Positions 52,182 to 62,476 are shown, counted from the first letter of the stretch. The stretch: DNA of 64,000 nucleotides from Alteromonas macleodii ATCC 27126 (GCF_000172635.2 NC_018632.1:2542001-2606000), one strand, 5' to 3'. Numbers and translations are program-made. Notes: a model not told the origin generated them from the sequence alone.

Positions 52182-53840
52182 TTATTTCTTATGTCGAGAC
52201 CAGTAGTCGTTAACCGTTTCTTTCATCTCTTTGCAAAGCAACATGATGCCGAACAAGTTTGGCAAGGTCATTACCACGATAGCCACAGCTGAAAGTGCCC
52301 AAACTAATGTGGTGTCAGAGAATGCAGCCCAAACGAAACCGGCGACGTAGATGACGCGATACGGCATTACGGAACGAGGACCGAACAAATATGTCATAGC
52401 GCGATCACCATAATATGACCAAGCGATGGCGGTTGAGAACGCAAACAGCATAAGCCCAATTGACACGATATATTGACCGAAATCGCCAAAGAAACCGCGA
52501 GTAAAGGCAATGGTGGTGAGCGCTGCCGAGTGAACCAGTGACTTACCGCTTACTTCAAGGTTCTCTTTAACCGGCTTTCCGTCAACAATCTTAAGCGTGC
52601 CAGTAAACAAGTCTTCACTACCTACTGCATACTTCACGTCTTCTGCTACAGACCTAGCGTTAAGCAGTGTAAAACCATCGCTTACAGCCGTGCCGTTAAC
52701 AACGGTAATTGAACCAGTATAAGGCTGTACATTGTTACCTTCAATTTCATTCAAGTAACCATATAGTTTGTTTACGTCATCCTGATTCGAGTCGTCGTAT
52801 TGACCTGCAACAAAGTACATGTCTGAACGATCGAAGACGTTTTCGTGTTTTTCTTTCCACACGCCCGACGACAGAATAACCAAACCCGTTACGGTACAAA
52901 TTAGAATAGTGTCGATAAAGGGTTCAAGCAGTGACACCATACCTTCTGAAGCAGGCTCTTTCGTTTTTGCTGCTGCGTGAGCGATAGGTGCAGAGCCTTG
53001 ACCCGCTTCGTTTGAAAACAAGCCTCGGTTAACCCCACGGTTAAACGCATAAGCTAACGAAGCTCCCAAGAAACCACCTGCGGCAGCTGAACCAGTAAAC
53101 GCATCACCGATAACTGCGGCAAACGAAGGCCCTATGTTGTCAAGATTAGCGAAAATAACCGCTAGCGCACCGATGAGGTAAATAACAGCCATAACTGGAA
53201 CAACACGCGCTGTAAACGCGGCAATGCGTTGGATACCACCAAGAATAACCAAGGCTAGAAGAATACCCAGTACACTACCTACCATCCAAGGCTCGAAGCC
53301 AAATGTTGCTTCGATACTTTGCGCGATACCATTACTTTGAGGAAGGTTTCCGGTACCAAATGAGCTGACTACCGTTGCAACAGCAAATGCAACCGCTAAC
53401 CACTTCATGTTTAGGCGACGGTCCATGTAATACATAGGGCCACCGGCCATGGTGCCGTCTTCTGTCTTTACGCGATATTTGTGCGACAGAGTAACTTCAA
53501 CGAATTTTGTAGTCATACCTAAAAAGGCGGTTACCCACATCCAAAATAGTGCAGCGGGGCCACCAAGGAAAATAGCGAATGCAACACCTGAGATGTTACC
53601 TGTACCTACGGTACCAGACAGTGCGGTTGTAAGTGCGCGAAAGTGCGTGGTGTCGCCTGGATCGCTTTCTTTATCAAACTTACCGGTAACAACCTGCCAG
53701 GCATGTTTAAAGAAACGAATTTGCGGAAATTTAAGATAAACCGTAAAGAAAAGACCTACGCCTAACAGTACATAAGGAAACCAGAACGCGCCTCCTAAGA
53801 ATCCATCGAGCATAGTTAGAAAACCATATAACCCTTCCAA
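52182..53840 (-). CDS. Sodium:alanine/glycine symporter (AgcS)
   Basis: The 552-residue protein has about 10-11 membrane helices and the AgcS motifs [45 protein letters not shown] and [21 protein letters not shown]. It carries alanine or glycine with sodium into the cell. It is unusually long because of a soluble loop of about 100 residues after helix 8 (roughly 333-430, [15 protein letters not shown] to KSLVHSAA), seen in some marine relatives. The TTG start (53840) has GGGGA six bases upstream. Confidence 0.92.
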   Translation of the reverse strand: MEGLYGFLTMLDGFLGGAFWFPYVLLGVGLFFTVYLKFPQIRFFKHAWQVVTGKFDKESDPGDTTHFRALTTALSGTVGTGNISGVAFAIFLGGPAALFWMWVTAFLGMTTKFVEVTLSHKYRVKTEDGTMAGGPMYYMDRRLNMKWLAVAFAVATVVSSFGTGNLPQSNGIAQSIEATFGFEPWMVGSVLGILLALVILGGIQRIAAFTARVVPVMAVIYLIGALAVIFANLDNIGPSFAAVIGDAFTGSAAAGGFLGASLAYAFNRGVNRGLFSNEAGQGSAPIAHAAAKTKEPASEGMVSLLEPFIDTILICTVTGLVILSSGVWKEKHENVFDRSDMYFVAGQYDDSNQDDVNKLYGYLNEIEGNNVQPYTGSITVVNGTAVSDGFTLLNARSVAEDVKYAVGSEDLFTGTLKIVDGKPVKENLEVSGKSLVHSAALTTIAFTRGFFGDFGQYIVSIGLMLFAFSTAIAWSYYGDRAMTYLFGPRSVMPYRVIYVAGFVWAAFSDTTLVWALSAVAIVVMTLPNLFGIMLLCKEMKETVNDYWSRHKK

Positions 53841-53890
53841 CGTTATTCCCCTTTTTTATTATGTTTAATTGTTGTTTTATTTTAATAATT

Positions 53891-53918
53891 AAAAGGCCTC
53901 TTTTTGTCGAGGCCTTTT
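53891..53918 (-). terminator. Terminator after carboxypeptidase gene
   Basis: AAAAGGCCTC (53891-53900) and GAGGCCTTTT (53909-53918) pair across an eight-base loop; A and T runs fit both strands. It lies 32 bp beyond the end of the carboxypeptidase gene, on its downstream side. Confidence 0.85.
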
Positions 53919-53949
53919 TTGCGGAAGCTTTCGCTTCCTTATTCTTGTT

Positions 53950-55089
53950 TTATTGCTCTGATGCTTTTAGCTTTTTAACAACTGCATTCACACCAATAAG
54001 TAAATCTTCACCTAATTGACGGCTACGCTGTACCGACCAACCGTAGATATCGTCCGGTACATCTGCATTGTCTTTAAATGGCATTTCCACTGTATATGCC
54101 ATACATTTGAATTTCTCGCCCACCGCATTTGACGCTACGGTTAAATTAGCCTTGCCTGGCTCATCTTTATCGTAACCAAATTCATCTTGAAACTCTGGCG
54201 TAGCGTTCAACAGCGCATCTTTAAACGTATTTTCAAGCATTTTGATGGTGTCATTGTAGCTAGGGTTACCCTCACTTCCTGCGACAAAGTTGTACGGCAA
54301 TGCCTCATCACCGTGCAAATCAAGATACATGTCTACACCAATTTCGCTCATTGCATTCAGTACGTAAAGTACTTCTGGGCTTTTTTCTTGCGAAGGCGTT
54401 GCCCACTCACGGTTTAGATTGGTTCCTACAGCGTTGGTACGCAGATGACCGCGTGCGCTGCCGTCTGGGTTCATGTTTGGCACAATGTAGAAAACAGCAT
54501 TATCAAGCAACTGTCGCGCCAAACCATCTTGCTCGTCGAGCAGACGATAAATAATACCTTCGGCACACCACTCGGCCATGGTTTCGCCAGGGTGTTGACG
54601 TGCCGTGATCCAGACTTTTTTCTTTTCTGGTGTTTCTTCACCGATAACCAGCATAGACATATCACGGCCATCAAGGGTAAGGCCTAGGAATTTGTGCTCG
54701 CACAGTAGTGACATCTGCGCGTCGTGTACAAGGTCAAGGTGACGTTCGTAGCTAAAAGGAATGAAATACGCGAAGTACACACTTGGCTGTTCTAGCGTTA
54801 GTGAGAACGTAAGATTGTCACCGTCAAATTCGCTAGGAATTCTAAACCAAGTTTGACGGTCGTAAGACGCTAGAACGTTATATCCCTTCCAACCTTCTGG
54901 ATACGCTGACTTAGCCAGATTACCAATCGTCATTGTGTGAGTTACAAAAGTTTCGCCCACTAAACGAAAATGGAACCACTGAGCAAATTCAGATTGGTTG
55001 TCGTTGGGAATGGTTAGACGGATATCGTCTGGTGATTGTGCGCTAACAACTTCAATGTTACCGCTGTCGAATTGACTGGAAATATGCAT
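53950..55089 (-). CDS. M14-family carboxypeptidase (cytosolic type)
   Basis: The 379-residue enzyme has an N-terminal beta-sandwich (1-125) and an M14 peptidase domain. Zinc ligands are His166 and Glu169 (QHPGETMAEW) and the His of LDLHGDE; substrate-binding residues lie in NPDGSARGHLRTNAVGTNLN, and the catalytic Glu is in YTVEMPF. There is no signal peptide. The plan matches the Nna1/CCP-like bacterial group, which removes C-terminal residues, with specificity unknown. GAGGA precedes the ATG. It lies between the AgcS and GAPDH genes with terminators on both sides, so it is probably monocistronic. Confidence 0.9.
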   Translation of the reverse strand: MHISSQFDSGNIEVVSAQSPDDIRLTIPNDNQSEFAQWFHFRLVGETFVTHTMTIGNLAKSAYPEGWKGYNVLASYDRQTWFRIPSEFDGDNLTFSLTLEQPSVYFAYFIPFSYERHLDLVHDAQMSLLCEHKFLGLTLDGRDMSMLVIGEETPEKKKVWITARQHPGETMAEWCAEGIIYRLLDEQDGLARQLLDNAVFYIVPNMNPDGSARGHLRTNAVGTNLNREWATPSQEKSPEVLYVLNAMSEIGVDMYLDLHGDEALPYNFVAGSEGNPSYNDTIKMLENTFKDALLNATPEFQDEFGYDKDEPGKANLTVASNAVGEKFKCMAYTVEMPFKDNADVPDDIYGWSVQRSRQLGEDLLIGVNAVVKKLKASEQ

Positions 55090-55203
55090 AGACTGTCGTT
55101 TTCCTCATTATTTGAGCGCTAATTTAGCATAGACGTAAACACAAATTCCACGCGCACAGCGGGTTTTGTACTATAGAAAGTATACAAAATGTTTACACCA
55201 TCA

Positions 55204-55230
55204 AAAAACCGACCACTTAGGTCGGTTTTT
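55204..55230 (-). terminator. Terminator after GAPDH gene
   Basis: AAAAACCGACC (55204-55214) and GGTCGGTTTTT (55220-55230) pair across ACTTA, 28 bp from the end of the GAPDH gene, with T/A runs suited to the minus strand. Confidence 0.88.
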
Positions 55231-55257
55231 TATACAGTTAATTAAACTGCGTGTTGC

Positions 55258-56703
55258 TTAAAGCGGCAACGTAGGGAAACTTAGCCCTGCCATATCACGA
55301 ACCACGCGCAGTACCTGACAGCTGTAACCAAACTCGTTGTCATACCACACATATAGTGTCAGGCGGTTATCAGCGGCGATGGTCGCCTGAGAGTCAACCA
55401 CAGACGCAGCGCGAGAGCCGACTAAGTCTGTTGACACAATCTCTTTACTTGCCGTGTAGTCAATTTGGTGTTGAAGCTTTGAGAACAACGCGGTATCGCG
55501 CAAGAACTCGTTAACTGCAATGCGATCCACCGGTGTTTTAAGGTTTAGGTTCAAAATCGCTAGCGACACATTAGGTGTAGGTACGCGGATAGCATTACCG
55601 GTAAGTTTACCTGCCAGTTTCGGGTACGCTTTGGCAACGGCTTTCGCAGCGCCCGTTTCGGTAATAACCATATTAAGTGGCGCACTACGTCCACGACGAT
55701 CACCTTTGTGGTAGTTATCGATAAGGTTTTGGTCGTTAGTGTAAGAGTGAACGGTTTCAACGTGACCGTTTTCAATGCCATATTCTTCGTCTAGCGCTTT
55801 AAGTACCGGCGTTATTGCGTTGGTCGTACAGCTAGCAGCAGATACAATTGTATCTTCTGGAGTTACTTCTTCGTCATTTACACCGTGTACGATGTTCTTG
55901 ATGTCACCTTTACCCGGGGCAGTAAGAATAGCTTTCGCTGCACCCTTAGCTTTAAGGTGTAGGCCAAGGCCATCGCGGTCACGCCAAATACCCGTGTTGT
56001 CTATGATGATAGCGTTATCGATACCATATTGCGTGTAATCCACTTCATCTGGGCTGTTGGCATAAATGACTTGAATGTATGAACCGTTTGCTTTTAGCGC
56101 GTTACGCTCGTGGTCAACTGTGATGCTGCCGTTGAATGGCCCATGCACTGAATCGCGGCGCAGTAAGCTTGCGCGTTTTTCTAGGTCGCCATCGCGCCCG
56201 CCACGAACCACAATGGCACGTAAGCGAAGCTTATTGTTTTTACCTTGGCGTTCAATAAGCAAGCGAGCAAGTAAACGACCTATACGGCCAAAACCATATA
56301 GTACAACGTCCTGAGGTTTCTGATCGTCCTCTTTATCGGCAACGTCGTTTAGTTTTTCGTTAAGGTAGGCCGTAAGGTCGTTGTTGTCGACCGCAGAACC
56401 GTAGTGAAAATCAAAAGCCAATTTACCAATATCAATTTGTGCAGGAGCAAGCTTCATGTTGCTCAAGGCTTCTAAGATTGGATAGCTTTCGCGTAGGCGT
56501 AGCTTAATACCTTCGTGCAGACGCACTTTGCGGTGCGCTTTAATAACATCAATAGCACTGGCGTTCAGTAGCGAGCGTCCATAAACCGAAATTTCAACTG
56601 CCTTATTGCGATACAATTTACCAATAAGGGGCAACATCATTTCTGCGTATTCCTGACGCTCTTGCCAGCTGCTTTGTAATTCCTGCTCAAACTGTTGATT
56701 CAT
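55258..56703 (-). CDS. Glyceraldehyde-3-phosphate dehydrogenase, long form
   Basis: The 481-residue enzyme has the usual Rossmann site GFGRIGR (137-143), catalytic Cys292 in SAASCTTNAIT, and the HSYTNDQN, RRGRSAPLN and WYDNEFGYS motifs. It oxidises glyceraldehyde-3-phosphate with NAD(P) and phosphate. It is about 150 residues longer than normal GapA: the first 130 residues are a helical extension (WQERQEYAEMMLP, YGRSLLNASAIDV) of unknown role. Similar long forms are known in marine gammaproteobacteria. AAGG precedes the ATG. Whether it works in glycolysis, gluconeogenesis or neither cannot be told. Confidence 0.9.
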   Translation of the reverse strand: MNQQFEQELQSSWQERQEYAEMMLPLIGKLYRNKAVEISVYGRSLLNASAIDVIKAHRKVRLHEGIKLRLRESYPILEALSNMKLAPAQIDIGKLAFDFHYGSAVDNNDLTAYLNEKLNDVADKEDDQKPQDVVLYGFGRIGRLLARLLIERQGKNNKLRLRAIVVRGGRDGDLEKRASLLRRDSVHGPFNGSITVDHERNALKANGSYIQVIYANSPDEVDYTQYGIDNAIIIDNTGIWRDRDGLGLHLKAKGAAKAILTAPGKGDIKNIVHGVNDEEVTPEDTIVSAASCTTNAITPVLKALDEEYGIENGHVETVHSYTNDQNLIDNYHKGDRRGRSAPLNMVITETGAAKAVAKAYPKLAGKLTGNAIRVPTPNVSLAILNLNLKTPVDRIAVNEFLRDTALFSKLQHQIDYTASKEIVSTDLVGSRAASVVDSQATIAADNRLTLYVWYDNEFGYSCQVLRVVRDMAGLSFPTLPL

Positions 56704-56894
56704 GCTTCTGCCTTCATCGATATTAATTTAACGGTGTTGTCATTGTTGTATGCGCGGCCAATTTTTTGTGGCACAAACACACATAACTAATCCTAATTAC
56801 GCGTCAGCTTTTTATTATTTTTAGGGTACACTAGGTGAGTTTTCGCCTGACGGTGACGAGCAGTATCTTAAATAAACAAGCAAGGAAGACCAAA

Positions 56895-57779
56895 TTGTTG
56901 ATAAGTTTCAAAACCTCTATGAAAACTCGTATAACAGAGAGTTTATTTAGTAAGTTTCCAACAAAAGGTTATGTAACGACGGTGTGGCTGGCAGCAGCGA
57001 CAACACTGACGGGTTGTGGCGATCTTTTTGAACCTACTATCAGTGAAATTTGTGAATCTCACAGCGAGATTTGCTTAGATTTGAGTTTGGATGCCCGTTG
57101 TCGCGGCGAGCGAGCTGAGATTATTCGCTTGCGTTACTACAATCAAGATTCAAAAGACGACGCTTACAAGTACCCGCTCCTTCTGAACTTCGAAGAGTAT
57201 CTAACCTGCGTTGAAGAAGTGCAGCATATCGAACACGTTAAACGCAAAGGCAAGGAAGCGACACGGCTAAAAGGCGTTATTACTGCTCAGCGTGAAATTA
57301 AACGCCTAAGCCGCGAGACGAAAGACTCCCTTGATCCTTACCTTTCTTACTATCATTGGACACGGTATAACGACAAAGAGGCTTTTCATCGCTTTGAGCG
57401 CTACGCTGCCAGCAACCGTGTAAGCGATCCAAAGCTACTGGTCGCACTGGCCTCTGTTCAAATTAAAACAGACCAAAAGCGTACTATTGAAACCTTATAT
57501 CGCGCGCTAAGTTTATATACAGATAGCGACGACATTGATGTCAGTATCTTCTACTCGCTTGCTTCAATGGGAATGGATATGGACAACTATCGCCTTGCCT
57601 ATGTTTGGTATGGTGTGGCTGAAGCCTTCGATGAGAGACTTAGCGACACTCAGCGTGTTCAACTTGGACAACGCTATGCCCTTCCAGTAGGCATTCTAGA
57701 TAACATTGTTGATGAAATAGTCAGTAACTTGAATAGCGCGACCTTCAACGCAGATTCATTGAAACTGGATAAGCTCTGA
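56895..57779 (+). CDS. DUF2989 lipoprotein
   Basis: A lipoprotein with lipobox ATTLTGC and then CESHSEICLDLSLDARCRGERAEIIRLRYY, the DUF2989 signature; the helical remainder has TPR-like repeats (LLVALASVQIKTDQKRTIET, YRLAYVWYGVAEAF). Four cysteines near the mature N-terminus could form disulfides. Its function is unknown. The TTG at 56895 is chosen because AAGGA lies eight bases ahead; the ATG at 56919 has no such site, and the reading frame from 56835 adds an unlikely N-terminus. A terminator follows. Confidence 0.82.
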   Translation: MLISFKTSMKTRITESLFSKFPTKGYVTTVWLAAATTLTGCGDLFEPTISEICESHSEICLDLSLDARCRGERAEIIRLRYYNQDSKDDAYKYPLLLNFEEYLTCVEEVQHIEHVKRKGKEATRLKGVITAQREIKRLSRETKDSLDPYLSYYHWTRYNDKEAFHRFERYAASNRVSDPKLLVALASVQIKTDQKRTIETLYRALSLYTDSDDIDVSIFYSLASMGMDMDNYRLAYVWYGVAEAFDERLSDTQRVQLGQRYALPVGILDNIVDEIVSNLNSATFNADSLKLDKL

Positions 57780-57821
57780 TTTTTTGAAACTCAATTACAC
57801 AATTTCATTGGTAAATAATTA

Positions 57822-57850
57822 AAAAAACCGCCGTTTATGGGCGGTTTTTT
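57822..57850 (+). terminator. Terminator after DUF2989 gene
   Basis: AAAAAACCGCC (57822-57832) and GGCGGTTTTTT (57840-57850) pair across a seven-base loop. It lies between convergent genes and may serve both. Confidence 0.9.
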
Positions 57851-57931
57851 ATGATTGGATCTCTCTACTTTCCACATGAGGTCAAAATTTAATCAGATGT
57901 TTACCTTAATCAAGCGCTCACCTAGGGCTTT

Positions 57932-58360
57932 TTAACCTTTAATTTGTGTATCATCTTCGCCTTTAAAGGTCATAGATAGCGAATTTACGCAGTAGCGTTG
58001 ACCCGTTGGCGCAGGACCATCTGGAAATACATGGCCTAAGTGCGAGCCACACTGCTTACAAAAAATCTCAACCCTACGCATACCGTGACTCAAGTCTTCT
58101 CTGTAATCTACATTACCGTCATCAAGCTGCTTATAGAAAGAAGGCCATCCACAACCAGCATCAAATTTAGTATCTGAGGGGAAAAGTGGCGCTTCGCAGC
58201 ACTTACACACGTACAATCCATCTCGCTGCTCGTCTAGCAATACTCCAGTAAAAGGTCGCTCAGTACCCGCTTCGCGGCATACATAATATTCCTCGTCAGT
58301 GAGCTCAGTTTTCCAGTCTTTTTTAGCTACTGATGCGTTTGCTTTTTCATCTGTCGACAT
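57932..58360 (-). CDS. msrB: MsrB, methionine-R-sulfoxide reductase
   Basis: The 142-residue enzyme has the structural zinc cysteines Cys52/Cys55 (CKCC) and Cys101/Cys104 (CKQC), the core DAGCGWPSF with Cys70 as likely resolving cysteine, and catalytic Cys124 in GQRYCVNS. It reduces methionine-R-sulfoxide in proteins with thioredoxin. AAGAGG precedes the ATG. It is transcribed alone, downstream of the gnd gene and a minus-strand terminator. Together with mesD it shows that methionine repair and synthesis under oxidative conditions are well covered. Confidence 0.95.
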   Translation of the reverse strand: MSTDEKANASVAKKDWKTELTDEEYYVCREAGTERPFTGVLLDEQRDGLYVCKCCEAPLFPSDTKFDAGCGWPSFYKQLDDGNVDYREDLSHGMRRVEIFCKQCGSHLGHVFPDGPAPTGQRYCVNSLSMTFKGEDDTQIKG

Positions 58361-58377
58361 AACTTACCTCTTAAAAC

Positions 58378-58410
58378 AAAAAAGGTGTATTTGAAAACAA
58401 ATACACCTTT
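58378..58410 (-). terminator. Terminator after 6-phosphogluconate dehydrogenase gene
   Basis: On the minus strand the arms at 58399-58410 and 58381-58392 (AAAGGTGTATTT and its complement) pair across GTTTTC and are followed by a T run. Confidence 0.85.
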
Positions 58411-58459
58411 CGATAGTTTACGCTCAATTATGAGCGCGTGTAACACTATTTAGTTCATA

Positions 58460-60013
58460 CTATTTTTTGATAGCGGTTTGCGGACGTGCAGGATCACTCC
58501 ACTCGATGTGATACTTTTTGCCTGCTGGCTTATCTACACGCTGATAAGTATGTGCGCCAAAATAATCGCGCTGGCCTTGCAGCAAATTAGCAGGTAGCAC
58601 GGCTGTGCGATACGAATCATAATAGCTTAGCGCCGACATCATTGCAGGGCAAGGCACGCCAGCCAGTGTCGCCTGTGCAATTGACTCACGCCAGTCAGCT
58701 TGATACTGCGTAATTTGTTCCGCAAAGAACGGGTCCAATAGCAAGTTGGCTAAGTCTTCGTTATTCTCGTAAGCCTGAGAAATAGACTGAAGAAATACGG
58801 CGCGAATAATACAGCCTGCACGCCATATTTTCGCTATTTCACCAAACTCCAGTGTCCAGCCGTGTTCTTTGCCTGCCATAGCCATTAACTGGAAGCCCTG
58901 TGCGTACGCACAGATTTTAGAGCAATAAAGCGCTTGCTCTAGCTTGTTAATGATCGACATTTTCTCATCATCGCTGAACGATGGCGCATCAGGGCCAGCA
59001 AGAACCTTGCTCGCAGCTACACGCTCGTCTTTCAAACTAGAAATACTGCGCGCGAATACCGCAGAAGTGATGGTCTGTGCCGGACTACCTACCTGTAATG
59101 CGCTTACTGCAGTCCAAAGGCCTGTACCTTTTTGACCTGCTCTATCTAAGATCACATCAACCAACGGCTGCTGTGTTTCTGGATCCATTTGCTCAAGAAC
59201 TTCAGCACTAATTTCCATCAGGTAGCTATTCAGCTTGCCTTCGTTCCAGCGACGAAACACCTCTGCTATTTCAGCTGGCGCCATATGTAGCGCTTCGCGC
59301 ATAACATGGTAAGTTTCGCAGATAAGCTGCATGTCGGCGTATTCGATACCGTTGTGAACCATTTTTACATAGTGCCCGGCTCCAACCGGACCGATGTAGG
59401 TCGCACATGGTTCGCCTTCTAACACTGGTTGACCTGGCGTATGGCTTTCTAATGGTTTACCTGTTTCTGGGTCAACCTTTGCAGCAATAGCTTTAAGAAC
59501 AGGCTCAATGCGTGTCCATGCATAAGGGTTGCCTGAAGGCATAAGAGATGGCCCGAAACGAGCGCCTACTTCACCACCTGACACGGCGGTAGAGAAGAAG
59601 ATAAATTTACCTTTGTACTGCTCTTCACGTGCTACAGAGTCTGTCCACAAACTGTTGCCAGTATCAACCACGATATCGTCAGCGTGAATTCCGGCGTCAA
59701 TAAGATGATTGCAAACGTGGTCAACAGGATCGCCAGCAGGCACAGAGATAATAATAAGATGCGGGGCTTTTAACTTGCTTAAAAGCTCGGTGTAAGAACT
59801 GCAGCCTTCAACACGAGGCTCAGTATTTTCAGCTCTTTCGCTTGCGTCTTTGGCAAGAATAGACTCAACTTTGTTTTGGTCTAAATCGAAACACGCTACG
59901 CGATAGCCATGGTCCACTAGGTTCATGGTTAGGTTACTACCCATCACCCCTAAACCGATAAAACCAATATCACACGACTTGTCTTCGTGCGAATTACCAC
60001 CTTTCTTTTGCAT
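58460..60013 (-). CDS. gnd: 6-phosphogluconate dehydrogenase (decarboxylating)
   Basis: The 517-residue enzyme has the NADP site GFIGLGVMGSNL near its N-terminus, then SGGEVGARFGPSLMPSG, GHYVKMVHNGIEY and DQKGTGLW-like RAGQKGTGLWTAV, and ends with QGQRDYFGAHTYQR. It oxidises and decarboxylates 6-phosphogluconate to ribulose-5-phosphate in the oxidative pentose-phosphate pathway. It is about 50 residues longer than E. coli Gnd. The ATG at 60013 has GAGGG seven bases ahead, so the 11 extra codons upstream are dropped. It lies next to glycogen genes, all in central sugar metabolism. Confidence 0.94.
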   Translation of the reverse strand: MQKKGGNSHEDKSCDIGFIGLGVMGSNLTMNLVDHGYRVACFDLDQNKVESILAKDASERAENTEPRVEGCSSYTELLSKLKAPHLIIISVPAGDPVDHVCNHLIDAGIHADDIVVDTGNSLWTDSVAREEQYKGKFIFFSTAVSGGEVGARFGPSLMPSGNPYAWTRIEPVLKAIAAKVDPETGKPLESHTPGQPVLEGEPCATYIGPVGAGHYVKMVHNGIEYADMQLICETYHVMREALHMAPAEIAEVFRRWNEGKLNSYLMEISAEVLEQMDPETQQPLVDVILDRAGQKGTGLWTAVSALQVGSPAQTITSAVFARSISSLKDERVAASKVLAGPDAPSFSDDEKMSIINKLEQALYCSKICAYAQGFQLMAMAGKEHGWTLEFGEIAKIWRAGCIIRAVFLQSISQAYENNEDLANLLLDPFFAEQITQYQADWRESIAQATLAGVPCPAMMSALSYYDSYRTAVLPANLLQGQRDYFGAHTYQRVDKPAGKKYHIEWSDPARPQTAIKK

Positions 60014-60341
60014 AGGAACACCCTCACATTTCAGATGGCTGCGCATGATACCACCTGAAAGAATAAAGAACAGTCTAAGCTAACAATTTAGTGCGCAGTG
60101 GTGTAATTGTCACCAGCGGTAAACATTAACGGGTTTTGTAAGCTAGTTTAGCCGAGATTTTGGCACGCATTCAGCACCTGCGTTACGCGCTTTTACCCAT
60201 GCTGTATGAAATTTACACAAAGGTAAAGACTCTGTTTCTTATTCAGCTAACGTGCATTGGGTTTGGTGCCGTTTAGCGGTACTCTTAAATTCTTTAAAGG
60301 CATCCTTAACCAAGTATAAGGTCGTATTGTAAGCCATTATT
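60014..60341. other. Intergenic region between gnd and glgX
   Basis: About 330 bp with no credible gene. It should hold the gnd promoter and the end of the glycogen transcript. No clear terminator or operator was identified. Confidence 0.5.
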
Positions 60342-62429
60342 CTATCCAGAGAACTGAGAAAAACTGAACAACGTTAGCGATTTGCTGGCCTGTAAAAACA
60401 CCTTCTGAATGCAAATTGAAGGCTGTTCTTCAAGAGAGCTGTAGCGCGTATCCAAGTGCATGGTCCACCCTCCCCTGGGTATGACAGAAGGTAGGTGAAA
60501 ACGCACGTCGCTTTCACTTGCATTAACACACAAGAACCAGTGCTCTGGCTTCTGTTCGCCCGTTACACAACCTTTTATTTCCACACCAAACGCTTTGTTA
60601 TGATGCGCATTCCAGTCTTCAGACGCTTTGTCAGAACCATCGGGCTTATACCAATTTATTTCTTTTACATTTCGTGAGAGCGTAAACGTATCATCGTGCA
60701 GCTTTAGTTCGCTTAACAGTGAAGAGGACTGACGCAAACGGATCACATATTGGCAGAAGCTAAGAAAATCTTGCTTGCGCTTGTTTAATTCCCAATTCAT
60801 CCAGCTAATAGGATTATCCTGACAATAGGCATTATTATTGCCATTTTGGGTGCGGCTTAATTCATCGCCACCAAGAATATGCGGGGTACCTTGCGAGAAG
60901 ATCAGAGTTGCAAAGAGATTGCGCTTTTGACGCTCACGCATAGCGAGTATCTGCTCGTCATTCGTTTCCCCTTCAACACCATAATTGGCAGACAGGTTGT
61001 GTCCATGGCCATCTCGATTTTCTTCTAAGTTATCGAGATTGTGACGTTCGGCGTAGGTCACCATATCGTGCAGCGTGAACCCATCGTGATATGTCACGTT
61101 ATTTACCGACGTACTGATATGTCGATGGCCTTTGTGAAATATATCTCGTGAGCCCATTAAACGGGTAGCAAAGTCCGCGGTAACGCCATCGTCTCCACGC
61201 CAGAAGGCGCGCACCGTATCGCGGTATTTATCATTCACCTCTAACCACGGGGACGGAAAGTTACCCACTTGGTAGCCGCCAGGCCCAATATCCCAGGGTT
61301 CGGCAAGCAATACCCTCTCTTTTAGAACAGGGTCGCTACTAATGGCTCTCAGCAGCCCAGATTTTTTACTATATTCTTGTGGCTCTCTTCCCAAGCATAC
61401 TGCTAAATCGAAACGAAAGCCGTCAACGCCAATTACGGATACCCAGTGGCGCATGGCATCTAAAATAAGTCCCATCATAAATGGCTGCGCAGTATTTACC
61501 GTGTTACCACAGCCAGAGTGGTTAGAATAAACCAATTCTCCGTTTTTCGTTTGCTCTAATAAGTACGCTTGGTAAGGACAAAACCCCTTATAAGAAAGAA
61601 TAGGACCGCCATTGCCTGCCTCTGCTGTATGGTTAAATACCACATCAACAATAACCTCAAGTCCGGCAGTATGATAAGCATCTACCATAGACTTCAGTTC
61701 AGCAAGCGCATCTGACACACCGTAGCGTGGTTCAGGTGCAAAGAAGTTAACCGGGTTATATCCCCAATAATTGGTTAAGCCTTTCTCTGTAATAAATGGT
61801 TCAGGCATGAATGAACACAACGGCATAAATTGCACCGTGGTTATGCCTAATGCTTTGAGATGCTTGATGACACTCGGATGGGCAGCACCGATAAATTTGC
61901 CACGGTGTTCTTTAGGTACATCGGGATGGAGTTTTGTTAGCCCTTTAATATGTGCTTCGTAAACTACTCGCTTGTGTTTCGGTATAACAGGCGCGCTCAC
62001 ATGACTCGGCGCATAGTCATTTTGATCAATTACTATGCACTTGGGGATCATAAACTGAGAGTCGTGTTTGTATTGCCTAGCGTCCCATTTTATTGCGCGA
62101 CTAATTTTCTTGGCGTAAGGGTCGATTAGCAGTTTGTCGGTGGGTACCGCATGTAACCCTCCCTCACCGCGTTCTACGCGATAACCATAGTATTGTCCTG
62201 CGCTAACGCCGCTGTAACGACCGTGCCAAACATCACCAGTTTTCTCAGGCAATGGATGCTCACTCACCGCCTCTTCTGTGTCACTATTGAAAAAACACAA
62301 CACGACCGCCTTCGCATCGGGCGCGTATACGGCAAAATTACAACCGTCTTGTGTAACTGTTGCGCCAAGTGGATATGCCTTCCCCATTCCACTTTCTACA
62401 ATTAGTGCGGTGTCTCGAATTTCGTTCAC
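60342..62429 (-). CDS. glgX: Glycogen debranching enzyme
   Basis: The 695-residue enzyme has an N-terminal CBM48 domain (about 15-120; CNFAVYAPDAKAVVLCFF) followed by a GH13 barrel: DVVFNHT, GFRFDLAVCLG with the likely nucleophile Asp341, LLAEPWD with the acid/base Glu377, and NNVTYHDGFTLHD. It hydrolyses alpha-1,6 branch points of glycogen (isoamylase type). The start is GTG with GAGA five bases ahead. It follows glgB by 47 bp on the same strand, so the two form an operon that continues past the window edge. Confidence 0.94.
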   Translation of the reverse strand: MNEIRDTALIVESGMGKAYPLGATVTQDGCNFAVYAPDAKAVVLCFFNSDTEEAVSEHPLPEKTGDVWHGRYSGVSAGQYYGYRVERGEGGLHAVPTDKLLIDPYAKKISRAIKWDARQYKHDSQFMIPKCIVIDQNDYAPSHVSAPVIPKHKRVVYEAHIKGLTKLHPDVPKEHRGKFIGAAHPSVIKHLKALGITTVQFMPLCSFMPEPFITEKGLTNYWGYNPVNFFAPEPRYGVSDALAELKSMVDAYHTAGLEVIVDVVFNHTAEAGNGGPILSYKGFCPYQAYLLEQTKNGELVYSNHSGCGNTVNTAQPFMMGLILDAMRHWVSVIGVDGFRFDLAVCLGREPQEYSKKSGLLRAISSDPVLKERVLLAEPWDIGPGGYQVGNFPSPWLEVNDKYRDTVRAFWRGDDGVTADFATRLMGSRDIFHKGHRHISTSVNNVTYHDGFTLHDMVTYAERHNLDNLEENRDGHGHNLSANYGVEGETNDEQILAMRERQKRNLFATLIFSQGTPHILGGDELSRTQNGNNNAYCQDNPISWMNWELNKRKQDFLSFCQYVIRLRQSSSLLSELKLHDDTFTLSRNVKEINWYKPDGSDKASEDWNAHHNKAFGVEIKGCVTGEQKPEHWFLCVNASESDVRFHLPSVIPRGGWTMHLDTRYSSLEEQPSICIQKVFLQASKSLTLFSFSQFSG

Positions 62430-62476
62430 TTCGTTCTCAATTTATCTCTTCACTGGGGCGTGTCGCCCTAGTCGGA

